This document shows positions 12,738 to 26,273 of a stretch of DNA of 64,000 bases, piece by piece. This stretch comes from Phialocephala subalpina. Lineage: Eukaryota > Ascomycota > Leotiomycetes > Helotiales > Mollisiaceae. The notes under the pieces were generated by a model. It worked only from the letters and a program-made list of their open reading frames with translations, made no database searches and was not told the DNA's origin. Position 1 is the first letter of the stretch. Each line of letters begins with the position of its first letter. A program made the position numbers and the translations under genes. Where the stretch lies: the NCBI GenBank assembly GCA_900073065.1, contig FJOG01000001.1, forward strand, positions 1,954,439 to 2,018,438, given 5' to 3'.

Positions 12738-13694
12738 CGAGCGGTTGCTGGTTGGCGTTCTTGGAGTCCATCGCTTTTAGATACCCTGGATCGGGATGTT
12801 GGTGTAAAGTGGATAAAGGCGTGGCTATTTCACTTCACTACCATTCAAATACTTGAGTCAAAAGAGTCAGTGTAACTTTTGCAGAAACATGATCGTCCTC
12901 TCAATGTGCAAACTGAGCAACACAATCGTCCTGGCATTTCAAGCACCTTGAGAATGACCGGAGAAATCACTCTCTAGACTCTAGGCTCGAGTTCCTACAG
13001 CTCCTCTCTCACCGCCAGATCAAGAAGAGCTTTCGACCAACGGAGGTTTCGAAGGGTTTTCAACATGCAAGTGAAGTACGCCTGATATTGAGTTTATGCC
13101 TGGCCTGGGATCTGGCTCTTCCAGGCGTTTCTAGGACAGTGGAAAAACAGCTCGAGAACTCCTGACTTTAGGGATGTGCCGAAGAACTTTTTCAAATGGA
13201 AATACCCTTGAAACTTGACTCCACAATGTCGCAAGATCAGTGATTTGAAAATGCTATCTGACCGCGCGAGGTCGATCCAATTCACATCTTGAACCTGTAT
13301 TAGAGATGTGTCTAGTGGAATGGAATCGAGGACATGTTCAGTAAAATGCCCTCAAAACTAAACTCCCAACGGTCCAAGGTTCTCTGGGCGATTAAAAACA
13401 GTATTTTCGTTGCTTTGGAACTGCGAGGACGTCGTCCGAATTTGAAAGATTTCGGATGATTTGATCTGATCGCCTACAGGGGTTGTCCTATCTTGACTTT
13501 TGTGACGACGAGGCTTGCCGCGCTTAGCTAATTGAGAGCTTCAAGAGGCAAGCGTGTGTTGGGAGCAGGCTTGCACTCTGATGCTTGGCAGATATTGATG
13601 CGAACACCGCAAAATGCCCCTCACTCTGTGATATCCTTAAAGCATCTGCCACAGCAGACAGCTGGACGACACATCATCAGTCTTATCCTTCAAG
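12738..13694. other. intergenic stretch
   Basis: About 960 bp between two plus-strand genes. No open frame with a plausible start, no repeat and no RNA-gene signature seen. Confidence 0.45.
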
Positions 13695-15622
13695 ATGTCG
13701 GAGAGTTTTTCAAGGTCGCCGCCCCAATTTGGGAGAATCCCTCGACCGCGAGGCTGGATAACTCTCAATGGCGAAGAATCCAATCCGATGGTTACCCATG
13801 GCTCAGGGGCTTTAACCAACCTGATCAAGAGTAGATCTCATACTTCTTTAAGCAACCTCCATCGCCGACCGTCCTCTTTTCGCGGAGGTAGAGATACACC
13901 AGACGAGGAGGATCCCAATTCATTTGAGAGAGCTCCGAGGAACTCGAGGGAATTCGAGGACGTTGATGATTTTCGTCGAAGTGAGGAACGGCGGATGAGC
14001 GTTATACTCAATACGCCTCAGATGCGAAGTCAGAGACTTATAGGAAACAGCAATCCAAGATACAAATGGGGTGCGTAGGACTGCATTGTCGTGATCTCTT
14101 TCGAGACAATCGATTGCCATTGTGGCTTGTTTAGCTGATGGACATTGGGCTGACCTATTTTATAGCAAAGTACTGGAAGACAGAAGATGAATTGAAGCAG
14201 ATGAAGAAGCCAATGTTGGTGCCCTGCTGCGGTGTAACATTTGGCTAATTGTCCCACAGCCGCGCGTACTATGAACGAAATAACGGCCTCATACAACAAT
14301 ACATCTACATCGACCGTCTTTTAGACTCGTCCCTACCTCACGATCTTCTGAACGAGTACAATGATCTTCCCAGTGGCGGCCAAAGCTCCTCGGCGTTGCG
14401 GGACAGCATAGAAGTACCACCTACTATTGCGGAGGAACCAAGAACACCAGGTTCATCAGAAGGAGACTCGCTCAAACCTGCAAATGGCGGAGAAACAGGA
14501 TCCAAGAAAGTCAAACGGACACCGCGAGATATCTACAAGGTGAACGAACTGTCACCCCTGCTTCCTGCAGAAGACGACGACGAGGATGGACCAAAGCCCG
14601 AAATACCAGGATTCGAAGATGATAGCGTTGAGAGCGGAGATACTATTGTCCAAGTGGCTATATACATCAACCTTACAGCTAATGCTATTCTCCTGGCAGG
14701 CAAGATTGTGGTCATTGTACTTACAAGCTCCTTGTCCGTTTTGGCGTCGCTGGTAGATGCTGCACTTGACTTTCTCAGCACCGCCATCGTGTGGACGACG
14801 ACTCGAATGATCGAGAGACAAGATCGGTATCAGTACCCCGTCGGACGAAGACGTTTGGAGCCAATTGGTGTTCTTGTGTTCGCAGTCATCATGGTCACCT
14901 CTTTCTTTCAGGTCGCTCTTGAATGCTTCAGCAGGCTGAACTCGGGAGATCATTCGATCATCGAGCTTACCCTTCCTGCGATTATCATCATGTCTAGCAC
15001 AGTTATTATCAAAGGGTTATGTTGGTTTTGGTGTCGACTTGTCAAAAACTCCAGCGTGCAGGCTTTAGCCCAAGATGCATTCACGGGTGAGTAGTTCTCA
15101 AATAACCTTGAATGCGGAAACTGACTTTACCAGACGTTATCTTCAATATCTTCAGTATCATATTTCCCCTAGGTAATTAGAACGCCATCGTTCCTTGGGC
15201 TTGTACTGACATGGGACCTAGTTGGATTCTATGCCAAACTGTGGTGGATGGATGCGCTTGGAGGCCTCCTCCTTTCATTATTTGTTATTTTCAACTGGGC
15301 CGGCACTTCAGCGGAACACATTCGCAACCTCTCCGGTGCAGCTGCAAGTTCCGATGAGAGGAATGTCCTTCTTTACCTCACTATGCGGTTTGCCAAAACG
15401 ATCAAACAGATTCAAGGGCTTCAAGCCTACCATGCCGGTGACAAGCTTAACGTCGAGGTTGACATTGTTCTGGATGAGAACATGAGTTTGAGAGACAGCC
15501 ACGACCTGGGCGAGTCGTTACAGTATGTCTTGGAGTCTGTACCGACTGTTGATCGGGCGTTTGTACACCAGGATTACGCTGGTTGGAATCTGCCTACACA
15601 CATGCAACAACAAGGAGAATAG
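13695..15622 (+). CDS. cation diffusion facilitator, Mn-type (DxxxD)
   Basis: A proton-coupled metal exporter of the CDF family in an internal membrane or plasma membrane. Exons 13695-14070, 14166-14214, 14260-15086, 15134-15172 and 15222-15622 give 563 residues. The first 230 residues are hydrophilic and disordered; then come membrane helices from VQVAIYINLTANAILLAGK. Two metal-site motifs are visible: DAALD at 308-312 (TM2) and DAFTD at 414-418 (TM5, interrupted by an intron). The DxxxD pair, rather than HxxxD, is the mark of the Mn-CDF branch, so manganese is the likely main substrate. YPVGRRRLEPIGVLVFA is the family loop/TM3 signature. The C-terminal cytoplasmic domain (IKQIQGLQAYHAGDKLNVEV ... 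SVPTVDRAFVHQDYAG) is complete. Confidence 0.92.
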
Positions 15623-18536
15623 ACATCAACAACACAACAATGGACAGCATGAGCTGGCCAGTTTGTACAGATTAGAGGCTATGGAGTCTGGGCCACGATA
15701 TGGGTTGATTCATGGCCAGCGGATACGAAAAGCGTGCTTGTATGTCTCAATTACAATTTCTAGATACCAATGATGACGCGTCGCTGTATACTTTTTCTCA
15801 CACCTCCAAGCGTGACCTGGCGAGATTCTCTCTCATTCAAAACATTGCACTCACATTCACACCAACGGAAGCATCGCTGTATACAAAAATAGGCTTTGAA
15901 ACAACTGTGTCTTTCAACGCCTCCTCGGCGGCCACCTTGCGAGGCCGAGTAAAAGCAACATAAGAATATCGAATAGCTGGGAATGAGAGCAATACGATGT
16001 CCCAGAACCTCAAGGACTTTACAATGAGGTTCGAGAAGCTTTTGGAGAAGGCGCGAGAGCTCACTTCGCCTCTCTGAGCCGGTCTCCGCGTTTAATACAA
16101 AGATTACCTTCCACTCTAATGTTCCAAGCTGTGTGGGACTTTGCCGCCTTTTTCTGAGACCGCGAGCCTACCCCCAGGTACAGTACAAGAAGCAATATGC
16201 TTGCATCGGCAATCTACCAAACGGCATCCTCGTGGGGATTTAGGTCATCGAGCTTCGAACGCCCCTTGTTCTGAATGTTGGCGATGTGGCCCCGCTTTAC
16301 AGCTCGGCATGGCAAGGAGCCATTGACAAATTGGAGCAAGGCATGCATGCACGCCAGACTATTGTGAACGTGTCCATGTGCTGGTTGGTTAAATAATTTG
16401 CCTATGTGACGATTTTTGTCTAGCTGATGGCGCAAGAGCTGTTTTGGGAAGGCAGGTTCGCAAGAGTTGGTTACTTTTGGGGCAGGAAGGAGATGGAGCT
16501 CATTTCGGGAACTGGACGCCGGAGTTTTCGGGAGGTTAAGCTTGAATTTAGATCTTCATGGCGGCCAAGATGTGGCTTGTGGGAGATTGCCTTTTGACGT
16601 AAAGATCTTGACGCGTGGAGTGAAGAGTAGGCACCGTGAACCACTACTGTTCGAAGTCTGAGCTGTATGCGGTGGTTTTGATGAGGAGAAAGTCCAGCGA
16701 TCCGTCGGACTTTCGGTGGCTGTCAGCAAAAGAGATCAGCGGTCAGGGAATGCTGGAGCTGAGGTTGGGACGGGCGCTTTCAGGGGCGAACACCACTGCA
16801 CTGCCAACCAGGGGTTCCATGCACGTAGGTCGGTTCCGTGGCTGTTTCTTTTTGGAGGGAACATCCATCTCGATGCGATGCGATGTCTTTCTTGTTGGAA
16901 GGTTGCATCTCTGGCTCTTCGATGTTGGGGACAGAAGCGTCAAGAGTTGTCGTTATAAATGTCCTCGGACTGGTGGGACTTTGAGTATTTTGAGAACCGG
17001 CGTCAGGGGCAACACGAGCCGCAATTCGCAATCTTCGTATCCAGCGTTTCTATTGATTTATTGCCTGTCAAGAATACAGACGGACGTCATTAGGGCTCCG
17101 AGCTCCAAATTTCTTGCAGGGCTTAATGCCATATAAAAGCCGACTCCGCCAAAGATCCTCCCTAAAGACGACGGTTGTAAGAGACAAATTGTAAGAAGAT
17201 TGAGAAGGCTGTGTAACTTCAGGAACCGCTATGAAAATCCCACTTAGAGTTTGGATGGAAATAAGTTTGTAGTGCTCGATGTTTGCCGTCTGAAGTTTTA
17301 AAAACCCAGTTTCGAGAATAAATCATGTAATAGTGGCCGGAAGCACCGGAGTTGGCCCAACCTTATTGTCTTGCCTTTTCCCTGGAAAATAAAGGCCAGG
17401 AATGGCCAATTCGGTTTCCATAATCCTAGCTTGTCTTGAAATGGGTGCCGGCCCAGTATTGACTCGCAATGAATAGCTTGCTGTATGTTTTGTTGTGTTC
17501 AACGGGATGTTCTGGGATCTCGAACTGGTTAAGGTTCAACGCGAACGGCGTTGAGATGACACACGCTCCTCGAGGCTTCAATTAATATCGAATTGGACAA
17601 TTGGAAACCCTGAACAATTTTATATACATATTTCAGGCGGCTTTTCAAGCGGGTGGGTCTGAACACCGTCCCTGAAGCTAACTCTCTTTGGTTTGCGCCT
17701 GGGTCAAGCGACAACACATTCATAGCGTACCAGGGAAAACACGAGCTCCTTCTCGACTCTTTCTTCATTCCACCCCCGTTGTCGTCGTCGACACATTGAA
17801 TTTCTCGACGCTCATATTCTCCTTAATCATCTGCACGGCAGACCGTGGTCTCACTGGTGAGTGCTGTTTCTCTTCTTCCAGTTATCTTCCTGGAGCAGAA
17901 AAGGACTGGGGCTGGGCATGTCGATTTCTATATTTAAATCGCGACATCAGCAACCATCGTTCAGCCTCCCAACCCGCCTCGTCAATATCACGAGCAAGGA
18001 AAACATCGCCATGACATCTCAATGATGGACCGATCCGCCGCTCTGCAAGCTTGAGCTCTCAATCCGCAGCTCTCGAATGTTTCAACAAGATCCCAACCAC
18101 CGCACTTGCATCGAGGCAAAATTCCCGGGGAAGAGTTCTCGTGCTCTGCATGCAAGCAGCCACTTCCACTCGGACAGCCCCGCCAGATCCAGGTGTCGGA
18201 TAGTTGCATGAGTTTTGATGATTGCTAACTCCTTCCTTCGTTCTGCAACAGAAGACCTTTCCCCTCTTTACGACGATACTTTGACGAAAGATACTCGGTT
18301 TTCGTACGACATTTTTACGAGCACAGCATACGGGCATTTGTTTCTTCCTTATACCTTCCATATCGTAGATCTCTACGAATTTAAGCATAATTGTCCTTTT
18401 CAGAACACATTTTGGATCGGAAAAGTCCTGCAACCTCGGCGTACATTGGCAATACTCTGCAGAGAGCAGCCTAGCTGAACGAGTTCGTATATGACTGTGG
18501 AGAGATCTGCTCTCAAGTTATCTTTATATACACTAT
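15623..18536. other. gene-poor region and long leader of the next gene
   Basis: Almost 3 kb without a supportable gene. Several short open frames occur but none has domains or splice partners. The right part (about 17,690-18,536) is pyrimidine-rich with short upstream ORFs and looks like a long transcribed leader of the gene starting at 18537. Confidence 0.45.
17857..18251 (+). other. possible 5'-UTR intron
   Basis: A strong donor (G|GTGAGTGCT at 17857) pairs with a good acceptor at 18251: branch-like TTGCTAACTCC, a pyrimidine tract, then GCAACAG. It lies 285 bp upstream of the start at 18537, in non-coding sequence. Donor choice is uncertain. Confidence 0.3.
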
Positions 18537-21402
18537 ATGCCTAAATTTACCAAAGGATTCGGGCGGCGGAAATCGACCGCAAATGCATTTGAGGACGTTG
18601 CAGATGCACCGGTAGAGCATTCTTTCAAGGTTTTCGAGCGCCCAGACACTGGGAGCAACAAGTCTTTCGACGGAGGAGCGCCATTTAGAAAGACAGCGAC
18701 TGCACCACCTGGGAGAAAGCCATTGTCCCACTTGGATGATGATAATATGTTCGTAAACATTGGGAGTAATCGGTAAGCACAAAACAGCCAGATTGACAAT
18801 TGAGAGAATGAACTGAATGCTGACTCTGCAAAGTGGTAGTGGTGCCTCCAATACGAATACTGCTTCTACGACAGACAATTCATCGCGACTAAGTGCAGCA
18901 TCAACTGCCCCTTCGTCGGCGGATATGCATGGACGAGAGGAGTGGAAATCCCCACACGATAAACCATTCAGCGATATTCCACTGCCCCCTGTACCAAAAT
19001 CATCGTCCGCTTTCAATCTCAAAAACGCAGGCCGAACTCTGTCTTGGGGCAGAAACAAGCCAACTCCACCAACTCCAGACAAGGAATCCCCGTCCCCATC
19101 AATCGAAGAAACGCCACAACAGAATGGCAGATCGAGGGCTGTTACAACTTCTAGCTACGCAAGTACAGCAACCCCACCAAAACTTGAGGACAGAGATCTC
19201 GGGTTGAGCTTGGGGGGAGACTTTTCAGACATGTTTTCTGGGTTTGGAAAACGGAAGAGCGTGGTGATGGACGCCGAGAACAATAGGGCTATGTCACAAA
19301 GTCCGGTGAGTTGAGGAGTTGAAATGCCAAGGTACATTCTAACATTGTAGCAGGACACATTGCCATCAGGACTTGCTAATCGATCATATTCCTCGAATCG
19401 ATTAAATCCACCCTCTGCTCTTCACATTGACAGGAACAGAGAGGTTGAGGCGTCCCCGTATTCTTGGAGCAGTCAGCATTCTCGGGAGGGATTGATATCA
19501 AGCGCTAGCCCACCACCTTTTGCTCCTCGTAACGAAACACTGCCGCCACCGCCAGTCCCACAACACGCACCACGTGCATACACCGAGTCTCCCGCTAGTT
19601 TTGCAAGGCAAAGACCTAGTGGCCTTGCCAACACTGGTCTGAGACGAAGTAGTGCAGTTATGGAACCCAAGCGCCAGTCAACACTTGAGTACGGCGATTC
19701 TGTTGATGAGGATGCCAGGCTTTTGCGGGAGTCGGCCAATGCATCTCGACAACTTAATGATCCGGGACAGAGGGCTCGCGACAGCTGGTTGATGCCTTCG
19801 ACATCTTCTTACAAGGTTGACGATTCAACGCTCTCAAGCTGGAGCACAGATACTACCCCGAGAGCGAAGAAAGCAGCGCCCAAGCCTGACGAGGATAATT
19901 TATTCGATACACAAATTGCAGCAGCTGCTAATGTCGCGAATCGTTATCAAATGAAGTCCTCTTCTCCGCCATCAAGATATGCTGCACCGCAGAATAAGGT
20001 AATGACTCCAGCACAGTTTGAGCGATATAGGCAGGATCAGGAGCGCCTGAAGAGCATTGGAGGACCGTCGAAAGACGAGGAAGAGGAAGAGGAGGAAGAA
20101 ACTTATGACGACGACGAAGATGACGCCGAGAAAGCAAAGCAAGCGGCCAAACAACGACGGAAACAAGAAGCGCACATGGCTGTTTACAGACAACAGATGA
20201 TGAAAGTCACTGGAGAGGCGCCTTCCGCAGCTCCTCGACCCAGTATGTTTGCATCTCAAAGCAGCCCAAACATTGCAATGTCAGGCAAATCATCTGAAGA
20301 GCCCTCGGAAGAGGATGAAGAGGTCCCATTGGCCATTCTGCAAGCGCATGGGTTTCCAAGCAAGACCAAGCCGCCAATGCGAAGTATGGGCTCGAATCCC
20401 AATCTGCGCTCTTCAGCGGGATCAATCGCAGGTGGTGTAGTAGGCAGCGGTGCGAATCTTCCTGTCTTTGCCAGGAACCTGCCACAAGACCCATACTTTG
20501 GAGCCAGTGTCGTCAACCCCATGCACCGGGAATCTTTGTCTTTTGGTGGTGGAGCTGGTTCCGTTACTGGAGCACCTTCCAGAGGCCTACCTCCTGGTGG
20601 CTTGGTTGGAGTTATAGCCACCGAGGAGAGGTCTCGAGCGATGAGAAGGGGCAGCCCAAATATCCAAGGAGATTTCGGACCTTCTCAACCCCCTCTGATG
20701 GGCATGCAGGCACCGATGGGCGGTAGCATGTATAACGGAATGGGCGGAGGTATGCCGATGGGACCAATGGGCCAGATGAACCCAATGATGTTAACCCCTG
20801 GAGACCAAGCTCAGATTCAAATGAATCAGCAGATGCAGCAGTTTATGCAAATGCAAATGCAATTCATGCAGATGATGACAGGTGGTCAAGGGGGTCAGCA
20901 GAATGGACACATGCCATCTACGTCTGTGGGCGAAATACCACGACCGGGCAGCGCTCACCAACTTCGCCCTCCTGTTCCTCAGCATCAACGGGCTATGACA
21001 ATGTTGGAGCCCAATGCGGCACCTTGGATGCAGAACAAACCTGGAAGCTTGTATGCTCCATCCATTCATATCCAAGGCAACGGTTATGCCCCTTCTATAG
21101 CGCCTTCGGAACGAAGCAATATCGGCCTTCCGGGAAGATACAGACCAGTCTCTCAAATGCCAGTCAACAAAGAGAACAACGGCCGAACCTCGTCTATGTC
21201 TGGTGCTCTCCAAAATTGGGAGACTAAGACCAACTCCACCACCATCAAGCCAGTCCAGAAGACTGGCAACGTTTCCGATGAAGACGACGAGGAGGGCTGG
21301 GAGGAAATGGCAAAGAAACGACAGCAGAAGAAAAGCAAGTGGAGGCTGAATAAGAAGGATAATGGTGGCCTAAGTGCCATGATGGCCAATTTCGGTGCAT
21401 AG
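18537..21402 (+). CDS. large low-complexity protein of unknown function
   Basis: Three exons, 18537-18772, 18834-19305 and 19351-21402, give about 919 residues. I recognise no catalytic domain. The N-terminus is basic (MPKFTKGFGRRKSTANAFEDV) and contains a short hydrophobic motif (NMFVNIGSNRG). The middle is Ser/Pro-rich with PPxP stretches (IPLPPVPKS, NETLPPPPVPQHAP), which could bind SH3 domains. Around 470-510 there is an acidic run followed by a helical Lys/Arg/Gln segment, probably coiled coil. Around 685-750 it is Met/Gln/Gly-rich. The extreme C-terminus (GWEEMAKKRQQKKSKWRLNK...LSAMMANFGA) is basic and ends in a small hydrophobic tail. The third intron acceptor is a tandem TAGCAG. Probably a scaffold or regulatory protein; function unknown. 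Confidence 0.82.
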
Positions 21403-22027
21403 ACGATGGATGATAAAGACTTGCGTATATATTGGCATTTGCATTGGCGTTGAAAGAAATCATTTTGGATTTGGCTAACCATGCCGCATCGAAAAATACC
21501 AGGATTGTACTAATATAATTCAACTGAGATGTCTACCATATCACCCTTTGGCCTTTCCGCCAGTGATGTCACCATTTATATGTTATATATGACGAAAGTG
21601 AAGTGACAATATGAGATTGCTATACTATGTCTTGAAAGGAGTAGGTAGGAAAGCCTCGCCGTCCTCCAGCTATCACGTGTTTCAACTTTTGGCTTTGTGA
21701 ATTTTACTCAAGCGATGAGCTCGAAGGTTGTTTTGCACGAAGAATCATGCACTCATCATATCAGAAATTTGGGGCATAGAGATGTTTGCAGACTCGTGGC
21801 CCGAAGGGCGGGTTTAAAGAACGGGAAGTAAAGATGCAAGCTGTGTGAAAATTCTTTGTCAACTATTCACATTGCTTTGTGCCATGAACTATCATACACA
21901 GGTCAATTAGGTGAGGACGAGGATGAATGAACATTTCCATGCTGGACTTTGGGAGCCTGATAGATTAGATGCATGGATCTTGAACTTTTGTAGCCGGACA
22001 ATACCCATAGAAGATGAAATTGAAAAA
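21403..22027. other. convergent intergenic stretch
   Basis: 625 bp between convergent 3' ends. No gene or notable structure seen. Confidence 0.4.
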
Positions 22028-22779
<752 letters not shown>

Positions 22780-23053
22780 TTGTTTGTTTCTGCGGGGTAC
22801 CTGAGCGTGTTGTTTCTGTTTGCTTTTGTGGTGTGGGATGGGTTGAAGCTGTCCGTTCCTGGATGAGGGGCACGAATCATTGGAGTGGAGCTCGATCCCC
22901 GAGAGCTTGGACCCCTGAATGATGATGGTGTTTTGAAAACGTCACAGATGTTGTGAGCTGGCGACTATTGTATTTGAATCCAATGTGCCCTTGACCTTGT
23001 TCTTCGTCTTGTCTTCTCAATGCATGCTTCCAGAGATTGAGTCAAAAGAAACC
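22780..23053. promoter_or_regulatory. divergent RIB4/START-like promoter region
   Basis: 274 bp between the divergent starts. No clear riboswitch-like structure or named factor site is apparent by eye. Confidence 0.4.
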
Positions 23054-24148
23054 ATGATGGCTGATTCGAAGCTTCTTCTCGGACCGTGGGTGCGTTTGGA
23101 GGGCGTATCGATTTCTCAATTGCCTCCTGGTGGAAAGGGAGTGGAGCCTGTCAATCCGCCTTCTTCGACGGAGAAATACAGCGATGGGTCGGGAGCTACA
23201 GCTGCGCCAAGTCTTACGGCTTTCATCACGAATATTTTGACAGAGTCGATTCCTTTCATCGATGGTGTTGCGCCAAAATCTGGAGGCGCGTCAACATGGA
23301 AATCGAAAGGATCGCCGAAGAAATATGCTTCCTCTGAAGCTCCGGTTCATCTCTACGAGTACTTGGTGTCGGGGAAAGAGTTGGACAAGGTGGAAGGGAT
23401 GAGTCAGTTCAGTGCGGATAGGAAAGATGAGACTTGGTTCTGCAGAAGGAGTTGTCATAGGAACGCTGCTGTGAAGGGAACTGCGAGTTGGCAAGAGTTT
23501 ACACACAGTTTCAAGGAACACCATGCCGAGACCGAAAACGCTTTCACACCGACCGTCATTGGAGCAAGACAAGCTATGAGCTGGAATACAGATGGAATCG
23601 AAGTGGATGTCCATGGTGGCAAATGGACCAATATCACAGTCGTTCTGGAGGAGATGAAGCATAAGATCGATCCGAAGCCTCTCAAGAATCGAACCTTCCC
23701 TGTTCTACAATTATCGGCGACACTTGCTGGAGCCGAAGAGTTCATTGTTGTTTCAATACCAATCAATGACTTCAACAAGTCGCCGTATGCAGAATATGCG
23801 CGGGATAAGAGCTTGGTTATGGCTGCGTACGCCTCGATAGAGCGGATTCGAGTACTTCCGAGCAATGGAGAGATCGAGTGGATTATGGCTACAGCTTCAG
23901 ATGCTGGAGGTGTTCTGCCTCAATGGATGCAGAACCTAGCCGTTCCAGGTGCTGTTGCAAAAGACGTTGAGATGTTCTTGTCATGGATTCCGAGCCAGAG
24001 AACTGCTCAAGGAAATTCAGACAAGAAGCTGCCCGATGCACCAGGGAATAACGGTGCTCCGGCACCTATATCGAAGACCGATCCTGAACCAGGAATATCA
24101 AGGAAGGATACTTCTAATAAGGAATTGCCAGCTGCCCCAGCGCAATAA
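23054..24148 (+). CDS. DUF3074 / START-like domain protein
   Basis: Single-exon gene of about 364 residues from the ATG at 23054 (context ACCATGATGG); an in-frame ATG at 23024 would add ten residues. The middle (about 75-310) fits the fungal DUF3074 family, a START-like fold thought to bind a lipid or other hydrophobic ligand: ETWFCRRSCHRNAAVKGTASWQEF, then ITVVLEEMKHKIDPKPLKNRTFPVLQL, EFIVVSIPINDF and IEWIMATASDAGGVLPQWMQ. The last 50 residues are a Pro/Asp/Lys-rich tail without structure. No signal peptide or membrane span. Ligand unknown. Confidence 0.8.
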   Translation: MMADSKLLLGPWVRLEGVSISQLPPGGKGVEPVNPPSSTEKYSDGSGATAAPSLTAFITNILTESIPFIDGVAPKSGGASTWKSKGSPKKYASSEAPVHLYEYLVSGKELDKVEGMSQFSADRKDETWFCRRSCHRNAAVKGTASWQEFTHSFKEHHAETENAFTPTVIGARQAMSWNTDGIEVDVHGGKWTNITVVLEEMKHKIDPKPLKNRTFPVLQLSATLAGAEEFIVVSIPINDFNKSPYAEYARDKSLVMAAYASIERIRVLPSNGEIEWIMATASDAGGVLPQWMQNLAVPGAVAKDVEMFLSWIPSQRTAQGNSDKKLPDAPGNNGAPAPISKTDPEPGISRKDTSNKELPAAPAQ

Positions 24149-24451
24149 TCCGAGATAGGTGTATGATAGGAGGAAAGTCGAATATGAACGAACGGCAAAC
24201 AGAACGAGTTAATGAAATGATACCTTAGCGTTGAATGCCATCCTATCTTTCCACTTTGACTTGAGATTAAATGACCCAACTTGGAGAATGAGAAATATCG
24301 AATCCGCCCTCACATTGTTCAGTGGGAGCAGAGACAATTTACCGTACTCAGCCTTACGCTAGTCCCACCCTAGACGCAATAGCCTTGTTTTCCTTCACGA
24401 ATCGCAACTTGAGATCTTCTCCTTCCAACCACCACATCACTGACATTTGCC
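24149..24451. other. intergenic stretch
   Basis: 303 bp between tandem genes; nothing notable seen. Confidence 0.35.
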
Positions 24452-25274
24452 ATGGCGGTCAACGATATTGTCACAGACCCAGCTCTGAAGGTGGCCCTGG
24501 AAACCTCAGCTCAGACTCGGGAGCAGGCGCTCAATCTCCTCAACCTCGTCTCGAACCATTCGCCTGCCACTACACCTACGACCGAGCTTCAACTCCAAGT
24601 TTCTAAGCAGCAGAAAGCCCTCCAGACATACCTTGGACAACTTCGAGGCCTTCACCGAGATGCGCATGTCGGGGCACGGCAGACAAAGGCACTGACAACA
24701 GAGGCGCGTCAGGAGGTGGACAAGCTGCATCTGCAGTTACAGAACCTCTACTACGAGCAACGACATCTACAAGGCGAGATTACTGCCTGCGAATCTTACG
24801 AGTGAGTTGAATGGCATTGCGCGCATAGCTTCCTCCAGCTAACCATTGTGTGCAGTCACAAGTACCTACAATTACCTCTCATCCCAGTCGAGCAATTCCT
24901 AGCAGAGCATCCAGAGCATGCCGATGCGGATGAAGTCGCACTGACAACTGCGCGCATCGATCACGAACATGCAGAACGCCTAGCTCTCGAAGAACAGCGC
25001 CAGGGTCTCCTGAAGAAGAAGCAGGGCCTTATTGCGGACAATAAGAAGAGGAAGGATGATTTAGCAAATCTTGACAAGGATCTCGAGAAGTTCATTGATG
25101 CCGCCAAACCTATCCAGAAGACGTTCGAGGTAAGCCCACCTTCTCAGAGCAATCTTTACCTTTCTTTCGAGAATCCTGAATGTTCCGAGGCTCCTGGGAC
25201 ATTCTCCTCTCCTCTCTGAAGTTTTTGAAACAGCAATACTGATTTCGAGATGTTGTCTATAGAAGGTAGTCTGA
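24452..25274 (+). CDS. THO complex subunit 5-like (Fms-interacting protein family)
   Basis: THOC5 belongs to the THO/TREX complex coupling transcription to mRNA export in the nucleus. Exons 24452-24801 and 24856-25129 give most of the protein; a last 12-nt exon at 25263-25274 (Lys-Val-Val-stop) is the simplest end, 211 residues in total. The sequence is almost entirely helical with long coiled-coil heptads. Family-like segments are KALTTEARQEVDKLHLQLQN, NLYYEQRHLQGEITACESYD (across the first intron), HKYLQLPLIPVEQFLAEHPE and DEVALTTARIDHEHAERLAL. This matches the conserved N-terminal half of THOC5; filamentous fungi often keep only this short form. The 3' end is less certain than the rest. 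Confidence 0.75.
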
Positions 25275-26273
25275 TCTAGACATTGATGTTGAGATAAACT
25301 GTAGATTTAGGGACCACTGCTCAGGTCCGGACTCGCTCATCCAAATCCGATGAGCTGCGTGTTTTCCCTCGGTGGTCCGGTAGCACAGAGGCCACACCAC
25401 AGACCGAGGCGTCTGCTCGCCGATACTGTCCACGAGATCTCGCACGAGAACGCCAGTATTCACGCCAATGTCGTGAATGGCGTCTTTAGTGCCGAAGAGC
25501 ATTCTCGTATCACTGCAAAAGCAATGCCACACTTGCGATAATCAAGAACCAAGCCCAAGAATGGAAAGGTAATTTACCGAATTACCTAACCTTTACTTTC
25601 CGCGTGTCTCGTTGACCCTCAAATTTTCATTTCACCTTATCTTATATTTTCTTCTTCTCCATTTCCAGCTTTCGTGGAGAAGTTTTTCTCGCAGCTTATG
25701 AGCAAACTCTGTTGTGCCGTAATCAAGATCCAGAGGACGAATAAGTTGCAGGTAGTGAGTGGTGCACAACCTCGACCACGAGAGTGGGACCGGCCATGCA
25801 TGCTCTCGGACAACAACGCAGTAAGGCTGTGTCTCTAAACCGTTGCGTCCAATCAGACGAACAATTGTCCTAACCCCCGCTGAACATCCTTTCGAAAGAA
25901 TGGAGGGGGCTGAACCTTACCCGCATCTGCGGGCGGCGTGGACGTTGATTGTATGGCTCGCTTAATGACAGGAATGTTGAAGACCGCAAATAGAGTTGAA
26001 TCAACACAGCCCTCGTGAAAGCCTTTGTTACCTCCATTACTTTGTATGGCCATGTTCTACCGGTCATATTGGCTCAAGCCACAAGTGCCAGCTCCTTGGT
26101 CCTGACTTTTGACTTCGCCTCCAAAGTCTTAGTTCATCGCATTATTTTACATTAGACGGTCTGCACCTCATCGGATTTCGCAAGGGCTTCATTTACGCAT
26201 CGCTGACATCGTCATTAATTCTCTGGCACAACTGTGCTTCGTTGACCTTTACTCTCCTCAACATATTTTCATA
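25275..26273. other. intergenic stretch
   Basis: About 1 kb. No plausible gene; a C/T-rich stretch precedes the next start, as in many fungal promoters. Confidence 0.4.
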
